This document shows positions 20,212 through 30,156 of a stretch of 64,000 nucleotides of DNA, piece after piece. The first letter of the stretch is position 1. Each line of letters begins with the position of its first letter. Position numbers and translations under genes: made by a program. Location: contig OX621254.1 of assembly GCA_951640165.1 (NCBI GenBank), positions 29,858,001 through 29,922,000 on the forward strand, in the 5' to 3' direction. This DNA comes from Pseudoips prasinana. Its lineage: Eukaryota; Arthropoda; Insecta; Lepidoptera; Nolidae. The notes beneath the pieces are model-generated. The model was not told where the DNA came from. It did no database searches and saw nothing but the letters and a program-made list of their open reading frames with translations.

Positions 20212-20456
20212 ATTAAAAATATCACTCTGCCATGTCATCCCAAACTAGGCACAGGTATTATGGCAAGCAGGGAACTGATAAACATGCTTACCCATATATG
20301 TATTTCAGAATACATACATATATATGTATGACGCAGACAAAGAACAAAAAATCGTGCTCAAAACATAGAAATTTGTCCTGGCTGTGATCGAACCCACAAC
20401 CTCTGGCTTAGCAGTCAGAGTCACTAACCGCTAAAACATCAAGCCAGCCAAAAGTA
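20212..20456 (-). mobile_element. SINE-E copy
   Basis: Minus-strand body (CATCCCAAACTAGGCACAGG) and head (GATCGAACCCACAACCTCTG and CACTAACCGCTAAAACATCA read in reverse as box B and box A regions). Confidence 0.72.
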
Positions 20457-20535
20457 TTAGCTGATCGTTTTTCTTGTATGTAGAGTAATTTTTCGTGTAT
20501 TTTGATACTTACTTATCGTATGTATGGCTCAACTA

Positions 20536-20690
20536 ACTAAAACCGGGACCGACAGCTTATCGTGCAGCACGGAGACGCTCAGAAATGTAACCACTTTGGC
20601 GGTACCCTATCTTTGGACTGACCGCGAGTATAGTTGCTTAACCTCGCCGATTACTTATGGATCGGTGAGAGAGATCTATGAGCATGTTGA
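20536..20690 (-). mobile_element. 5S-SINE copy, partial
   Basis: The reverse complement contains GAGGTTAAGCAACTATACTC then GCGGTCAGTCCAAAGATAGG and ACCGCCAAAGTGG, followed by GAGCGTCTCCGTGCTG. GGTTAAGCAAC is one base from the AGTTAAGCAAC of insect 5S rRNA box A. The plus ORF 20524-20724 is antisense to this. Confidence 0.6.
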
Positions 20691-20764
20691 TGGGTGTTGT
20701 CGTTTTCATATGTCAGATTCATAGACAAATAAACCTCCTTATGTTACGGCTTATATAATTGTAT

Positions 20765-21560
20765 AACCGGTACCAACTTTATGGCTTTACCGTACGAAAA
20801 TAACCAGGCTATTTATGCCAATAGCTGACTTAAATAATGAACTACTAAATGAATGGCAATGTAGATGGAATACCTCACCAAAGGGTCGCCATCTGCACCA
20901 GTTCTTTCCGGACGTACGCGAACGGTTAAATAAAACTTGGCTGATCATAGACCATTGTGTTGCACAATTTCTTACCGGACACGGCAATTTTAAAAGTAAA
21001 TTGTATAGTTTCAAATTAGTATCTTCACCAATCTGTCTGTGCTCAACTTCCAGTACCGAATATGAACAAACTGCTCACCACATCCTGTAGGAGTGTGATC
21101 TCTGGCAAAATCAGCGTGATATTATGTTAAACAGCTTGCAACCAATATCTAGAGTAGTTTATTATACGGATCTTGTAGCAACAAGGAACAACTTCCGTGC
21201 GTTTAAGCGCTTTTGCCATACCTACTATTGGAATCAAATATAACAGCTCACTTAGGAACCTTAAATTGATCCTCGGTGCTTTTGCAGATCTTTCATTTTA
21301 TGAGGCTATAGTCTCTTTACATCATTCTGTCTACCGCTTTGCTCTGGAGGGAAGTGGAACTATTCATTTTCTAACTCCTCCTTTTTTCTGTTTCTGATTA
21401 AATTCGTTGCGGGATCCAAGACAGTTAAAGCGATTCCCCGGGACATGCCTTAGCCTCACCGCTCAGTGTCATTTCATTGTGTGCCACTGTTGATCCTGGC
21501 TTACAGGAGTTGCAGTGGTGGGTAAGAGGGAGGGACTAGTCCCGATGTAAATAAAAAAAA
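20765..21560 (+). pseudogene. LINE-I ORF2 C-terminus and 3' UTR
   Basis: The frame from about 20809 reads LNNELLNEWQCRWNTSPKGR, then FFPDVRERL, HCVAQFLTGHGNFKSKLYSF and CLCSTSS..YEQTAHHIL, an in-frame stop, then ECDLWQNQRD. The order NEWQ..W..S..GR...FFP.V...FLTGHG.F...L is the region after the RNase H domain in I/R1-group LINE polyproteins, ending in a degenerate Cys/His cluster. The stop and the missing upstream domains show it is dead. The 3' UTR to 21560 matches 57460-57915 (minus) and 63842-64000. Confidence 0.7.
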
Positions 21561-21749
21561 TGGCTTGAAAAAAAAAGTATGTAAGCAAAGGTTAAAAAAA
21601 AGCAAGTATAAGGTATCATTCCGCGCTAAACCGATGTACTAATGTCTATTTCACTTTGTCGGAACTCTGCTCGCACGTGACGGCTCGACACATGATACAC
21701 ACGGCCACTAATAATGTACAGCATTCGGAACGAACATACATATATATCC
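21561..21749. other. unassigned sequence
   Basis: A-rich join to the LINE tail and non-repeat sequence. Nothing recognised. Confidence 0.4.
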
Positions 21750-21880
21750 TTTGACTAGCCTATTGGTCTCGTGGTTCACTAACCACATGACTTTGCAGTC
21801 AGTGTCACTACCCTGACTGCAATGTCATGTGGTGGTGGATTCGATTCCCACCTATTTTTCGGTCCCATATAAATTAAGTT
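21750..21880 (+). mobile_element. SINE-E head with inverted duplication
   Basis: TTGACTAGCCTATTGGTCTC opens a tRNA-like head and GGTGGATTCGATTCCCACC gives box B. Between them ACCACATGACTTTGCAGTCAG is repeated inverted (arms 21782-21802 and 21813-21833, one mismatch). Confidence 0.65.
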
Positions 21881-22382
21881 CAACTAACTCAGTTGTCATT
21901 ATAGAAAAGTTGAAATTTTGTGTCATTTAAAAGCACAATTATATTCTGATCTACGAAGTTTCGATCAACAAATAAAAATATTAATTAATTATTAATGGAA
22001 CGCAGCCAATTGAATATATATTTTAATAATATATATATTTTTTTGAAATTCAATATTATGTATATAAAATATTCATAATAATGTTTATGAAAATTAATTT
22101 GGATGCGTATAATAATTATACTCGTGCACCATTGTCGGTCCGTGACCACGATCAATGGCACTTGATCGAATCTTCGGCAATAAACAATAAACGTTAGTAT
22201 TACCCTGACTGCTTTTTGATTATTTTTTTAAATATCTTATTTAACTTCATGTAAATAATATACTTGGCAGAATAATATCAAGAATAAAAAATAATTGCTG
22301 TGCCCTAACAGGGTTCATGTTGATACCCGTATGATTTTGTTACATCAATATTGTACACATGATTGCTATAAAAATTGAATTG
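21881..22382. other. unassigned AT-rich sequence
   Basis: No gene. CTAACAGGGTTCATG near 22307 resembles the LINE-L 3' UTR motif. Confidence 0.4.
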
Positions 22383-22860
22383 TATTGCTAAGTCAGAGGT
22401 CGTGGGTTCGATCCCCACCCAGAATAAATGATCACAATGATTTGTTCCGTGTCTGAGTGTAATATATTTTTATGCTTTTTCTTTTATAAAAGTCAACGCC
22501 CGCACGACGGAAAATCTATCTATCATATGTATGAATGTATGAATTTCGATATATATATGTATGTGTTATGTAGGTGCATAAGTATGAGTATCGCTTGTCT
22601 GGATGCTACAATTCAGGCTCCGTCTAGTTTGGGATCAGATGGTAGTGTGTGACTTGACCCAAGATATTTACGTACGTCAGCTGAGGGTTGCGGAAGTATC
22701 ATTCGTTCCCGCGACCCCCGGCGCAGGTGTGAGATGGACCACCGGGGTGGTTTTTAGTCAGTAGGAGTCTGACAGACCCCTCCGCCTCCCCCAAGGCGGA
22801 GGACATCCATGCAGGATTTTCCACCCTGCAAAAAAAAAAAGAAAGATATTTACGTACGTA
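22383..22860 (+). mobile_element. SINE-E copy carrying a LINE insertion at its 3' end
   Basis: Box B region GGTCGTGGGTTCGATCCCC, then GATTTGTTCCGTGTCTGAG, an AT-rich stretch and the body CTCCGTCTAGTTTGGGATCA. The body ends AAGATATTTACGTACGT, which is duplicated by the inserted LINE tail. Confidence 0.7.
22678..22842 (+). mobile_element. 5'-truncated poly(A) LINE with 17-bp TSD
   Basis: 165 bp, GC-rich, ending in an A11 run plus GAA. AAGATATTTACGTACGT occurs immediately before (22661-22677) and after (22843-22859), an exact 17-bp target duplication. The content (GTGAGATGGACCACCGGGGT and CCCCAAGGCGGAGG) resembles the 3' UTR of R1/jockey-like elements. Confidence 0.85.
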
Positions 22861-22870
22861 AACAATGTTG

Positions 22871-23239
22871 TACGGGCTAAGTGCGTTGCACTTGCACCGA
22901 CAGCATTTTACCGTAGCGCGTGGTTTCATAAATAATAAGGTGATCCGTTACGTTGGTTATCGCCTCTAACTACGAAATCCATGCATAGACTCGTGCGTGG
23001 TGATAAGAGAAAGTCGTAGGTTAGAGAGTTGGTAATTATGGTGTATTCACTGAACACTAGTCTAAGATGAGGTTGAGATGGTGGTGATTGGTATAGTATA
23101 ATATATGAATAGTTATGTGACTCGACGTGGTAGTAGACCGAGGTACAATTCACTACTAATGGAATTACATTAATATAATAATTATGAAACCAAGCGCTAC
23201 GGTAAAATGTCGGTGCAAGTGCAACGCACTTAGCCCGTA
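22871..23239. mobile_element. TIR MITE-3
   Basis: Inverted arms of ~60 bp: TACGGGCTAAGTGCGTTGCA at the left and TGCAACGCACTTAGCCCGTA at the right are exact at the ends and continue through CACCGACA and GTAGCG. AATGTTG lies directly left and one or two bases beyond the right end, a likely 7-8 bp target duplication. The interior has no transposase; the 174-aa minus ORF is composite. Confidence 0.82.
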
Positions 23240-23288
23240 CAAATGTTGTATGAATTAGATTTGCAAAAATGTAGATACCTGAACTAAA

Positions 23289-23592
23289 TCTATACATATA
23301 ATAAAATCGTAGGAAAATAGGTTTTTTAAAAAGGATACTTGAGGCGTGATCTACAATCGATATCGAAGCCAAAAATATATTTTTAGAATTTTTGTCTGTG
23401 TGTCTGTTTGTCTGTATGTATGTCCGGGCTAAACTCAAAAAGTACTGCATGGATTTACTTCAAATGTTGCATGAATATTACGAAGAGGTGGGTTCAACAT
23501 ATAGGCTACATATTATCACGCTATCACCTACGGGGTAGGAGCTGTGATAATTTATACAGTTTAACGCGGGTAAAACCGCGGGGCACAGCTAG
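23289..23592 (+). mobile_element. Heli-A, complete copy
   Basis: Starts TCTATACATATAATAAAATC after an A and ends GCGGGGCACAGCTAG before a T. The 3' end has the palindrome GCGGGTAAAACCGC shortly before CTAG. These are Helitron hallmarks: 5' TC, 3' hairpin plus CTRR, insertion between A and T with no TSD. No helicase is encoded. Confidence 0.85.
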
Positions 23593-24159
23593 TAATCTAT
23601 ATTGAAGCTGCTTTAATGACTACTAGGCCTAAGTCAATGAAATGTTTGTGGGTCCACTTCGCCTTCTTAACACAAATTAGTAGGCGGTTGAACTATATAG
23701 GTATAGTTCGTCCGTTAAACCAATACCAATTTATGTACCTGATCGTCCGTAAAATAAATAAGAATGACATTAACTTAGTACACCTCCGAGATAGGTTTAT
23801 GATTCATTTTGAGGTTGGCTTAAAAAAAATACTTCATCGATTATATTTTTAAGAAAACACTTAGTATAGTCCTCTATAAAATAACAAAAGGACCATGTAA
23901 ATTGGTTCGTAAATGCCGGAGTAATAACATATGTACAGGATTTCGTAAACGGTTGGAGTTAAGAACCTTTTTCTTTTTATAAAGTCTGTTGAAAATATAA
24001 ATAAATAAATTACTCTATAAAATAAGTTTTATTCAAAAATTTCATAACCCACAAAATTCATCTCATCATTATTTCATTAAATACTTTACACTATTTTCAA
24101 ATGTGTGACAATGAGAAAAATACTGTCTATAAACAGCGTCAATCATTTGATTTAAATAT
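23593..24159. other. unassigned sequence
   Basis: No repeat family recognised. The ORFs near 23616 show no domain. Confidence 0.4.
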
Positions 24160-24298
24160 GAAACGTAGTAACCAAAAACATAACCCGCGCTTATCCAACG
24201 CTAAATTCGAATTTCCACGAGCGCGAGCCGCTATCTAACCGCAATTTTCCCTCCATTTTCCAACATAACCTATAATCTATGCCCACTATCTTTTCCAG
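24160..24298 (+). promoter_or_regulatory. CpG-richer upstream stretch of the host exon, possible promoter or splice acceptor region
   Basis: Composition changes here: CGAGCGCGAGCCGC and AACCCGCGC stand out from the AT-rich surroundings. CACTATCTTTTCCAG ends at 24298 and would serve as a 3' splice acceptor. I cannot tell whether transcription starts here or an upstream non-coding exon joins at 24299. Confidence 0.35.
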
Positions 24299-24415
24299 CG
24301 GTATGTATTACTCCCAGGGTAGTTCCACCGGGGTGGGGGCGGCTCAGATCGCGCCGAACCGTCGCGCGGGCCGGTCGAGCCATGCTCCTGTAGCCAGTGT
24401 CGAAACGCGGACATA

Positions 24416-24470
24416 ATGCTCAAGTACAACGTAATTCTAGCTGTTACATTCGCCATTTCACTGGCAGTCG
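24416..24470 (+). CDS. host gene exon: signal peptide start followed by splice donor
   Basis: An ATG opens 18 codons, MLKYNVILAVTFAISLAV, with one extra G before GTAAGTAAT, a near-consensus splice donor at 24471. A lysine followed by a hydrophobic run is a classic secretory signal peptide, so the gene would encode a secreted or membrane protein that continues in phase 1 in a distant exon. The frame is open upstream only to a TAG at 24320 with no other Met, so this is the first in-frame start. A 3-codon upstream ORF (ATGCTCCTGTAG) begins at 24382. The 5' UTR from 24299 is GC-rich. The antisense ORF 24286-24486 is a shadow. Mature protein and family are unknown. Confidence 0.6.
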
Positions 24471-25549
24471 GTAAGTAATATTCCATTCTATATTCAAAAT
24501 ATGAGACGCCATTTATAAATTTTCCAATTTTGAATTCGTGTTTATCTTTGTTCCCGTTTAGATTGATTTTTACAGGTGCGTTTAATTTTTATTGTCTTTG
24601 GATTGAATCATTAGTAATTATTTAATTACCATAAATAAGTTCGTAATACGAGTATAATATGTTCCATTTTTAAGTGATAAAAAAAATAATGTGTATAAAA
24701 TACGGTCAACAATATAATTATATTTTCCGAGCCTAAACCTTAAAGGCATTATAACAACTCACCTATTCCATATATTCGTAATAATTACCTAATAATTTTT
24801 AATAACAATGTTTTGTATCCAATGAACTATGACTTGACGTTGAAGAAATATTATCTATGATCTTAATTTATGAAAAAAAAATTGTTAGAATTTTTTTGAT
24901 AATAGAAGCTAGTGATGGTCCTCATTAAATCATATTATTATGACGTTACGTTTTTTAATGACAGTCTTTTCACACACTGAAGTATATTAACATTTTTGAC
25001 ATAAAATAGTGTTGTTCTTCTTCTCCTTAGGGTATGTGGATTAAATTGCGAGTTTAGCGTAGTCACTAGCGGCCATTAGATCTTGTAATTTACAGGAATT
25101 AGGGCTCGCAGGACATGATAGCAAGTGCGCCATAGCTTAGGCGTTGGAACCACACTTACACTCCAGGCTGGAACCGTTTAAAAATCCCTGCCTAAGCAGC
25201 TTTTTCTTACTCCTTCCAACCCGGGGTTGATCCGGAGCCTATTCAAACTTTCAGGTTAAGAGAAAAATTTATAAAGATTTTTTTTTACTTTTTTTAATAA
25301 TAAGATTTAATTTAATTATAAGAAAATACAGCGTTGTCCATACATACATTAATATCAACAAACTCATATTGAAGAGGCTTTTCATTTACTGAACTATGAT
25401 TTAAGAAATTTATTTAAGAAAAAATATCTTCATACGGTATTAATTGTAACTAAAAATGCTCCTGATTTCAATAAGTTAGCAACACTGGTTAAACCAAATA
25501 ATAGAAATTTTTATTCATGAAAATAAAAACAATAAAATCCTCATAGTCT
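24471..25549. other. probable first intron, unassigned
   Basis: AT-rich with no repeat family I can name. A pyrimidine-rich tract ending TTCTCCTTAG at 25030 could act as an acceptor, but joining it to the exon gives an immediate stop. GC-richer text at 25040-25250 is unexplained. Confidence 0.4.
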
Positions 25550-25822
25550 AATTTCGCCCATGGCGGCTAATCTCTATGGAGATTAGCCATTTGCGCGGGA
25601 CATATTGTAGTGTACAGCACTTAGATGCAATTTCTGTCCCCTATCCCTATCAGGACCGGAAACAGTTCAGGTAGAGACCGTTGGCTCTATGTGTTCTCCA
25701 AGGTATGGAGGTGTAACTTTTACTCTCCGAGCTGACACTGCGAGGTTTCCTTAGCTACTTGAACCCAGGACTTTATTATGTGCGGTTGAACACGCTATCG
25801 CTAGATCAACGAGGTTTTTAAT
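25550..25822 (-). mobile_element. SINE-C copy
   Basis: The reverse strand has the head CGTTGATCTAGCGATAGCGT and box B region TCCTGGGTTCAAG, and the 3' block CGCGCAAATGGCTAATCTCC. The middle of the body is diverged. Confidence 0.65.
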
Positions 25823-26402
25823 ACAAAGAAACATACGAAGCACGTCAATTTATGAGGTTATATTTATATATACGAACGACAATTTGTCTGGTGGATACGT
25901 AACTGTAATTGCATTAAATAAATTTAGTGAGCTTATTTTTATAGTAATCCATATTTGTCGTAAAGGGGAAAAACAATTTAAGTCCTAAGTAGGATTAAAA
26001 CTGTTTTTCTGATTTAAAAACAAAAGAGTGAAAACTTGTTGTGTGTGTAAGAAAATGGGTGAAGCGCATGTTTTAAAAGTAAATATAACTATATCATTGC
26101 ATATAAAATACCTAAGTGTGTTAGCTAGATGTCTGTTCTCTGTAGGCTGGAAGTTCCCCGGTAGAGCTCATCATAGAGCGACAAAAATCTACGCAGTGCT
26201 AACAATTTCATTAAAATTCACAGTATAGGGCATCGACAAGATAAAAAACGCTTACAACAGTTTTTTAAAGTGAAGATTAGAGGAAGTTTTCACTGCTTCA
26301 CCTGACAATTATCGCAAGATAACATCAAATCGAGCTAGGTGCATTATTAAATTTGTAATGTAAAAATGCCGGCAGTTCTCTATTTTACATCACTAAACTA
26401 AT
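25823..26402. other. unassigned sequence
   Basis: No recognisable gene or repeat. The ORF 26028-26228 is unconvincing. Confidence 0.4.
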
Positions 26403-26700
26403 TTAAATACATACATATATACATAGACTAACGCCTATTTCCCATTGCCTATCCCAGGCAGAGACAACGGACTTCCATTTGTCACGATCCTTGCACACCT
26501 CTTTCGCTTCGTTTACTGACATTATATTCTTCAGACATGCTCGCCGGTTCAGGGTACTTCTGACCTGACCTTTCTTGAGTACGTCAGTTTGATCAGAGAA
26601 TTTTCTACGAGGTCTTCCCCTTCCGGTTGTACCATTCACACAGGCCAGGTATACTTCTTTTCTCAATCTTATTTCATTCATTCATTCTAAATGGCCAACT
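26403..26700 (-). pseudogene. LINE-V ORF2 C-terminal fragment
   Basis: The minus frame reads [47 protein letters not shown] and [20 protein letters not shown] second copy at 28847-29135 reads nearly the same, with [10 protein letters not shown] where this one has lost residues. GRGRP followed by VC.DR..W is a C-terminal signature that I associate with lepidopteran LINE polyproteins. The 3' end abuts a CATACATATATACATA run. No RT is attached. Fragments also lie at 41813 and 51960. Confidence 0.6.
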
Positions 26701-26835
26701 CATTTCAGCATACCTTTTACAATCTTTGTCTCTCTCGCTCTCTTACATCAGTATTTCGAATTCTGTCTCTCAAAGTCACACCACACATACTTTCAGAGCT
26801 CTCATTTCCGCTGCATTTAAATTTCATTTCATATT

Positions 26836-27100
26836 ATTAACCCAAGAGCCCACGATAGTCAGCCATTCATTATTTTATGAAAGCTGTAAGTTTATCTGTA
26901 TATCTCCCCTGTGCAGGGAAGAACTACCAGCGAATACGGAATTTGGGTTATTAAATGGTTACTTTGGCAGGTAACACGTAGTAAAGGTGTATAAAATAGT
27001 ACCTAAAATTCGTTATACATAGTATAAAGCAATTATTTTATATTTTCTTCGGGATAACTTTTGAAATCTCGTCACCCATTGGACACTTATGACAGTTAAA
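26836..27100 (+). repeat. repeat P, copy 1 (empty for MITE-1)
   Basis: Collinear with 63398-63840: AAGAGCCCACGATAGTC, ACTACCAGCGAATACGGA, GGTTACTTTGGCAGGTAA, AAAATAGTACCTAAAATT and CATTGGACACTTATG. It lacks the MITE-1 present in the other copy at AAAATAG-TA-CCTAAAATT. Unknown origin. Confidence 0.75.
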
Positions 27101-27101
27101 A

Positions 27102-27411
27102 TCTATACGTATAATAAAATCGTAGGAAAGTCAAAACTGTACATTGAATATTTTTTATATAATAAAGGATACTTGGGGCGTGATCTACAATGGATATCGA
27201 AGCCAAAAATATAGTTTGTTGAATTTTTGTCTGTATGTATGTCCGGGCTAAACTCAAAAAGTACTGCATGGATTAACTTCAAATTTCGCGTGAATATTAC
27301 TAAGAGGTCGGGTCAACATATAGGCCACATATTATCACGCTATCACCTACGGGGGAGAAGCTGTAATCATTTATAAAGTTTAACGCGGGTAAGACTGCGG
27401 GGCGCAGCTAG
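27102..27411 (+). mobile_element. Heli-A, complete copy
   Basis: TCTATACGTATAATAAAATC to GCGGGGCGCAGCTAG, flanked by A and T. The 3' palindrome is GCGGGTAAGACTGC with one substitution. It sits at the edge of repeat P. Confidence 0.84.
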
Positions 27412-27424
27412 TAAAAAGTAAATT

Positions 27425-27607
27425 AAATATCATGGGACATTATTTACACACGGCCATCTGATCCCAAACTAAGCAGAGCTTGTACTATGGAAACCAGATA
27501 CGTGATATGCTACATATTCTTTCTGACTCAGGAAAAACTGACTTGGTAATGTACATGCAGCTGCGGCGTGAAAGGCAAGCGTTTGCCAACCACTCCAACA
27601 GGCCCGT
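27425..27607 (-). mobile_element. SINE-B copy with internal deletion
   Basis: Head at the right (GTGGTTGGCAAACGCTTGCC in reverse) and body at the left (CAAACTAAGCAGAGCTTGTA). Most of the TCTGTTTGTCC block is deleted. Confidence 0.7.
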
Positions 27608-27896
27608 CGAGTTGCTACCCCCTGCCAACACCCTTACACTTTAATAAATTATACTTTCGTTATTAAAGCTAAATTATATATATATGGTACTTGGGGACCT
27701 TCAAAAAAACTGTCATCAAAAGCCGGACAGTTTTAATGGTTTTTACATCTTACCAGACACATTGAAAGTCCACTGCTCTCCTTGTAAACGTGGAACTGCT
27801 TTTGTCCAGCAGTGGTTTTTTTAGAGCTGTTATGATCTATAGAAACGGTGGCATTGTAAAATAGGTATTGTTTGTTTTCGGGGTTATTATATTTTA
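27608..27896. other. unassigned sequence with an RTE tail scrap
   Basis: CTTTTGTCCAGCAGTGG near 27796 matches the RTE 3' end; TCCACTGCTCTCCTTG lies 30 bp before it in the opposite sense. CTGTC/GGACAG forms a small dyad near 27709. Confidence 0.4.
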
Positions 27897-28130
27897 AACT
27901 AGCTGTGCCCGCGACTTCGTCCGCGTGTTAATTAGTTTTCTTAGTTTTTTTTTGTTTTTAGTAAAATAAAAAACATTTTCTGAAATAAAAGTAGCCTAAG
28001 TTACTCCTTATTACATTAGCTACCTGCCAATAAAAGTCCCGTCAAAATCGGTCCAGCCATTTCAGAGATTAGCCGGAACAAACAGACAGACAAAAATTGT
28101 AAAAAAAAATATTTTGGTGTATGTACCGTA
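27897..28130 (-). mobile_element. Heli-C-like repeat
   Basis: Starts AACTAGCTGTGCCCGCGACT (reverse ends CTAG) and contains AATCGGTCCAGCCATTTCAG and GCCGGAACAAACAGACAGAC. From memory this is a very common lepidopteran repeat. The CTAG end and hairpin-like CGCGACTTCGTCCGCG support a Helitron-like nature, but the other terminus is unclear. Confidence 0.5.
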
Positions 28131-28455
28131 TATATATTCATATTTATGTTGTAAAAACCGGTTATTTCAATATTACAAACGGACACTCCAATTTTATTTA
28201 TTTGTATAGATTCAATGTTAACCATTCGCCTGGAAATAATATGAAAAGGGTAATTTTCTTATCTTTGTTTTGTCACCGAAAAACGTTTACAAATGTGTTT
28301 TGAATTTATCTGTCCGCCTACGAAAAGGGTTGGTAGGGCCTATGTAAATAATATTTTGCGTGTATTACATAAACATATAATTGCGCGGTTAATTACGTTG
28401 AATATTTACATCTACCTCCTACGCAACCTTATGTATAATACAATATTATGTAAAT
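28131..28455. other. unassigned AT-rich sequence
   Basis: No recognised feature. Confidence 0.4.
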
Positions 28456-28810
28456 ATACCCACAATTATCACGGGGAGTGTTCAGCGGAATTGTTCGAGA
28501 TTATATTCCGCCCCAGACCTCTCGCCAAAAGTAGAAATTTCATCGTTGTCACCAGGATGAATAGTCATCTACCACCATAGGTTCACAAGAAACTTTTTAC
28601 CGCAATACTGCTCTGTGGAATCAATTAACTGGGGTATTTCCGATCCGGTATGACATGGCAACCTTCAAGAAGCGAGCCTATTCTTTTCTTAAAGGCCGGC
28701 AAGGCGGCAATGCACTTGCGACCCCTCTTGTGTTGCGAGTGTCCATGCGCGGCGGTGATCACTTACCTTCAGGTGACCCACTTACTCGTTTGGCATCCTA
28801 TTTAATATAA
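28456..28810 (+). pseudogene. LINE-M ORF2 C-terminus and 3' UTR
   Basis: Reading across frames: YHGECSAELFEII, PLAKSRNFIVV, then [13 protein letters not shown] with [14 protein letters not shown] and the stop-rich UTR containing GCGGCGGTGATCACTTACC. The other copy at 31800 gives the matching protein in one frame. The signature (RS..V.F.R.FL.RT..LWN.L...VFP..YD...FK) is a LINE polyprotein C-terminus. Frameshifts make it inactive. Confidence 0.65.
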
Positions 28811-28846
28811 AAATAAAATATCTTCGTGCTATAGAGAATTCTTTTT

Positions 28847-29135
28847 TTTTACTACTATGTCAGTTATACAAACATACATACATAGACTAGGGTAGGCAGA
28901 GACAGCGGATTTCCATTCGTCACGATCTTTGCATACTTCTTTTGCCTCGATTACTGTCATTATATTCTTTATACATGCTCGCCGGTTTAGGGTACTTCTG
29001 ACCTGCCTTTTCTTGAGAACATCTCCAATTTGGTCAGAGAATGTTCGACGAGGTCTTCCCCTTCCGGTTGTCCCATTCACACAGGTCAGGTATACTTCTT
29101 TTGTCAATCTTCTTTCATTCATCCTTTCTGAATGG
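28847..29135 (-). pseudogene. LINE-V ORF2 C-terminal fragment, second copy
   Basis: Minus frame: [52 protein letters not shown] and [20 protein letters not shown]. It is more complete than the copy at 26403. A TACATACATA-type tail borders the low-coordinate end, consistent with the LINE 3' terminus. Confidence 0.65.
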
Positions 29136-29177
29136 CCAAACCATCAGTATGTCAGTTATAACTGTCTTATAATATAG

Positions 29178-29316
29178 TACAAACGCCAGCACATCAAGCT
29201 ACCCCAATCTTTCAATTTTTCCCAAATGATAGTGAACCTTATGCTTATCTGATAAAGTTGAAAATCTATAAAAGAAATTTGACAGATTATGGTAGCTGGA
29301 TGTGCTGGCGTCTGTA
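29178..29316. mobile_element. MITE-1 copy 3
   Basis: TACAAACGCCAGCACATC to GATGTGCTGGCGTCTGTA, 139 bp, one substitution in the left end. TA at both edges. Confidence 0.86.
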
Positions 29317-29332
29317 CATATAGTTGAAGAGC

Positions 29333-29540
29333 AACTGCTCTCGCAGGCCCGTTGTTGATCGGTGAGGTTAAGTGCGCAGGCAGTCTATGGATGGGTGACG
29401 GCTATAATGGGCTAATTTTTGAGCGTCTCCGTACTTCAGAGGGCACGTTAAGCTTTCGGTCCCGGTTGTATTCGTTATACGACAGCCCATAAGTCATGTC
29501 AGAGGCCTATTGGGCGGTTTAAACATATCTGGCACTAGGG
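29333..29540 (+). mobile_element. 5S-SINE copy, near full length
   Basis: Contains GATCGGTGAGGTTAAGTGCG, then GTCTATGGATGGGTGACGG, which parallel insect 5S rRNA GATCACCGAAGTTAAGC and GTACTTAGATGGGTGACCG. GAGCGTCTCCGTACTTCAGA and GTCATGTCAGAGGCCTATTG follow. Collinear with the minus-strand copies at 60872-61083 and 20536-20690. Confidence 0.68.
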
Positions 29541-29635
29541 TAACAACAATATGACGAATAGAAGAAAGAAGGAAAGTTAAGAACCAAAAAAATGGCTTTC
29601 CACTAGCACATATTATTATACCGTGATTGGTTTCC

Positions 29636-29860
29636 GGCCATGAAAGAAATGAAATGAAATGAAATGAAATTTGAAATGAAATGAAATTTGAAATGAAACG
29701 AAATGAAATTTGAAATGAAATGAAATGAAATTTGAAATGAAATTTAAATGAAATGAAATTTGAAATGAAATGAAATTTGAAAAGAAATGAAATTTGAAAT
29801 GAAATGAAATTGGAAATGAAATGAAATTTGATATGAAATGAAATGAAATGAAATTTATTC
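29636..29860. repeat. AAATG/AAATTTG microsatellite-like array
   Basis: About 225 bp of GAAATGAAAT units with interspersed GAAATTTGAAATG variants. It abuts the 3' end of LINE-F, whose tail is ATTTC. The 129-aa minus ORF is a translation of this array. Confidence 0.9.
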
Positions 29861-30000
29861 AGCTCTTGGGTATTAACATACACTTGTACTTGTCAAGCTC
29901 ACAATGCAGTACATAAACATAGTGGATAGTATAAAAGTTACAAAAAAAAAATAGTCCGTCCGTGCAGTTTATTTTATCGCATATATTTTCTAAAATTCTT
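29861..30000 (-). mobile_element. LINE-F 3' UTR
   Basis: Reverse-oriented UTR (GGGTATTAACATACACTTGT, CAATGCAGTACATAAACATA, AGTCCGTCCGTGCAG). Its 3' end points into the AAATG array. Confidence 0.72.
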
Positions 30001-30002
30001 AG

Positions 30003-30135
30003 AATAACAGGGCCCCCTCATACAATGCTGTGGATGTCGTAAAAGGCGAAGGAAACATCAGGTAGTCGGCCAGCAGCTTCAACTGTGTCCTGGCTACCAC
30101 TTGACTGTGGAGACTACGCAAACCCATCCAAATGG
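30003..30135 (+). mobile_element. RTE-SINE head-like fragment
   Basis: GGATGTCGTAAAAGGCGAAGG and CAGGTAGTCGGCCAGCAGC match the 5' part of RTE-SINE. The 3' tail is absent. Confidence 0.45.
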
Positions 30136-30156
30136 CACCGTGATATAAAATAATAA

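Noticed and set aside
22926..23450. 174-codon minus-strand ORF as a gene
   Set aside because: It runs across MITE-3 inverted ends and into Heli-A, so the frame is composite repeat sequence.
25029..25260. Possible second exon after the pyrimidine tract ending TTCTCCTTAG
   Set aside because: Joining it to the signal-peptide exon in phase 1 gives a stop codon after three residues, and no conserved frame follows.
29360..29405. True 5S rRNA gene
   Set aside because: Only the internal promoter region resembles 5S; both ends of the RNA are missing and the rest is a dispersed repeat.
29494..29883. 129-codon minus-strand ORF rich in Phe/Ile/Ser
   Set aside because: It is the translation of the AAATG array.
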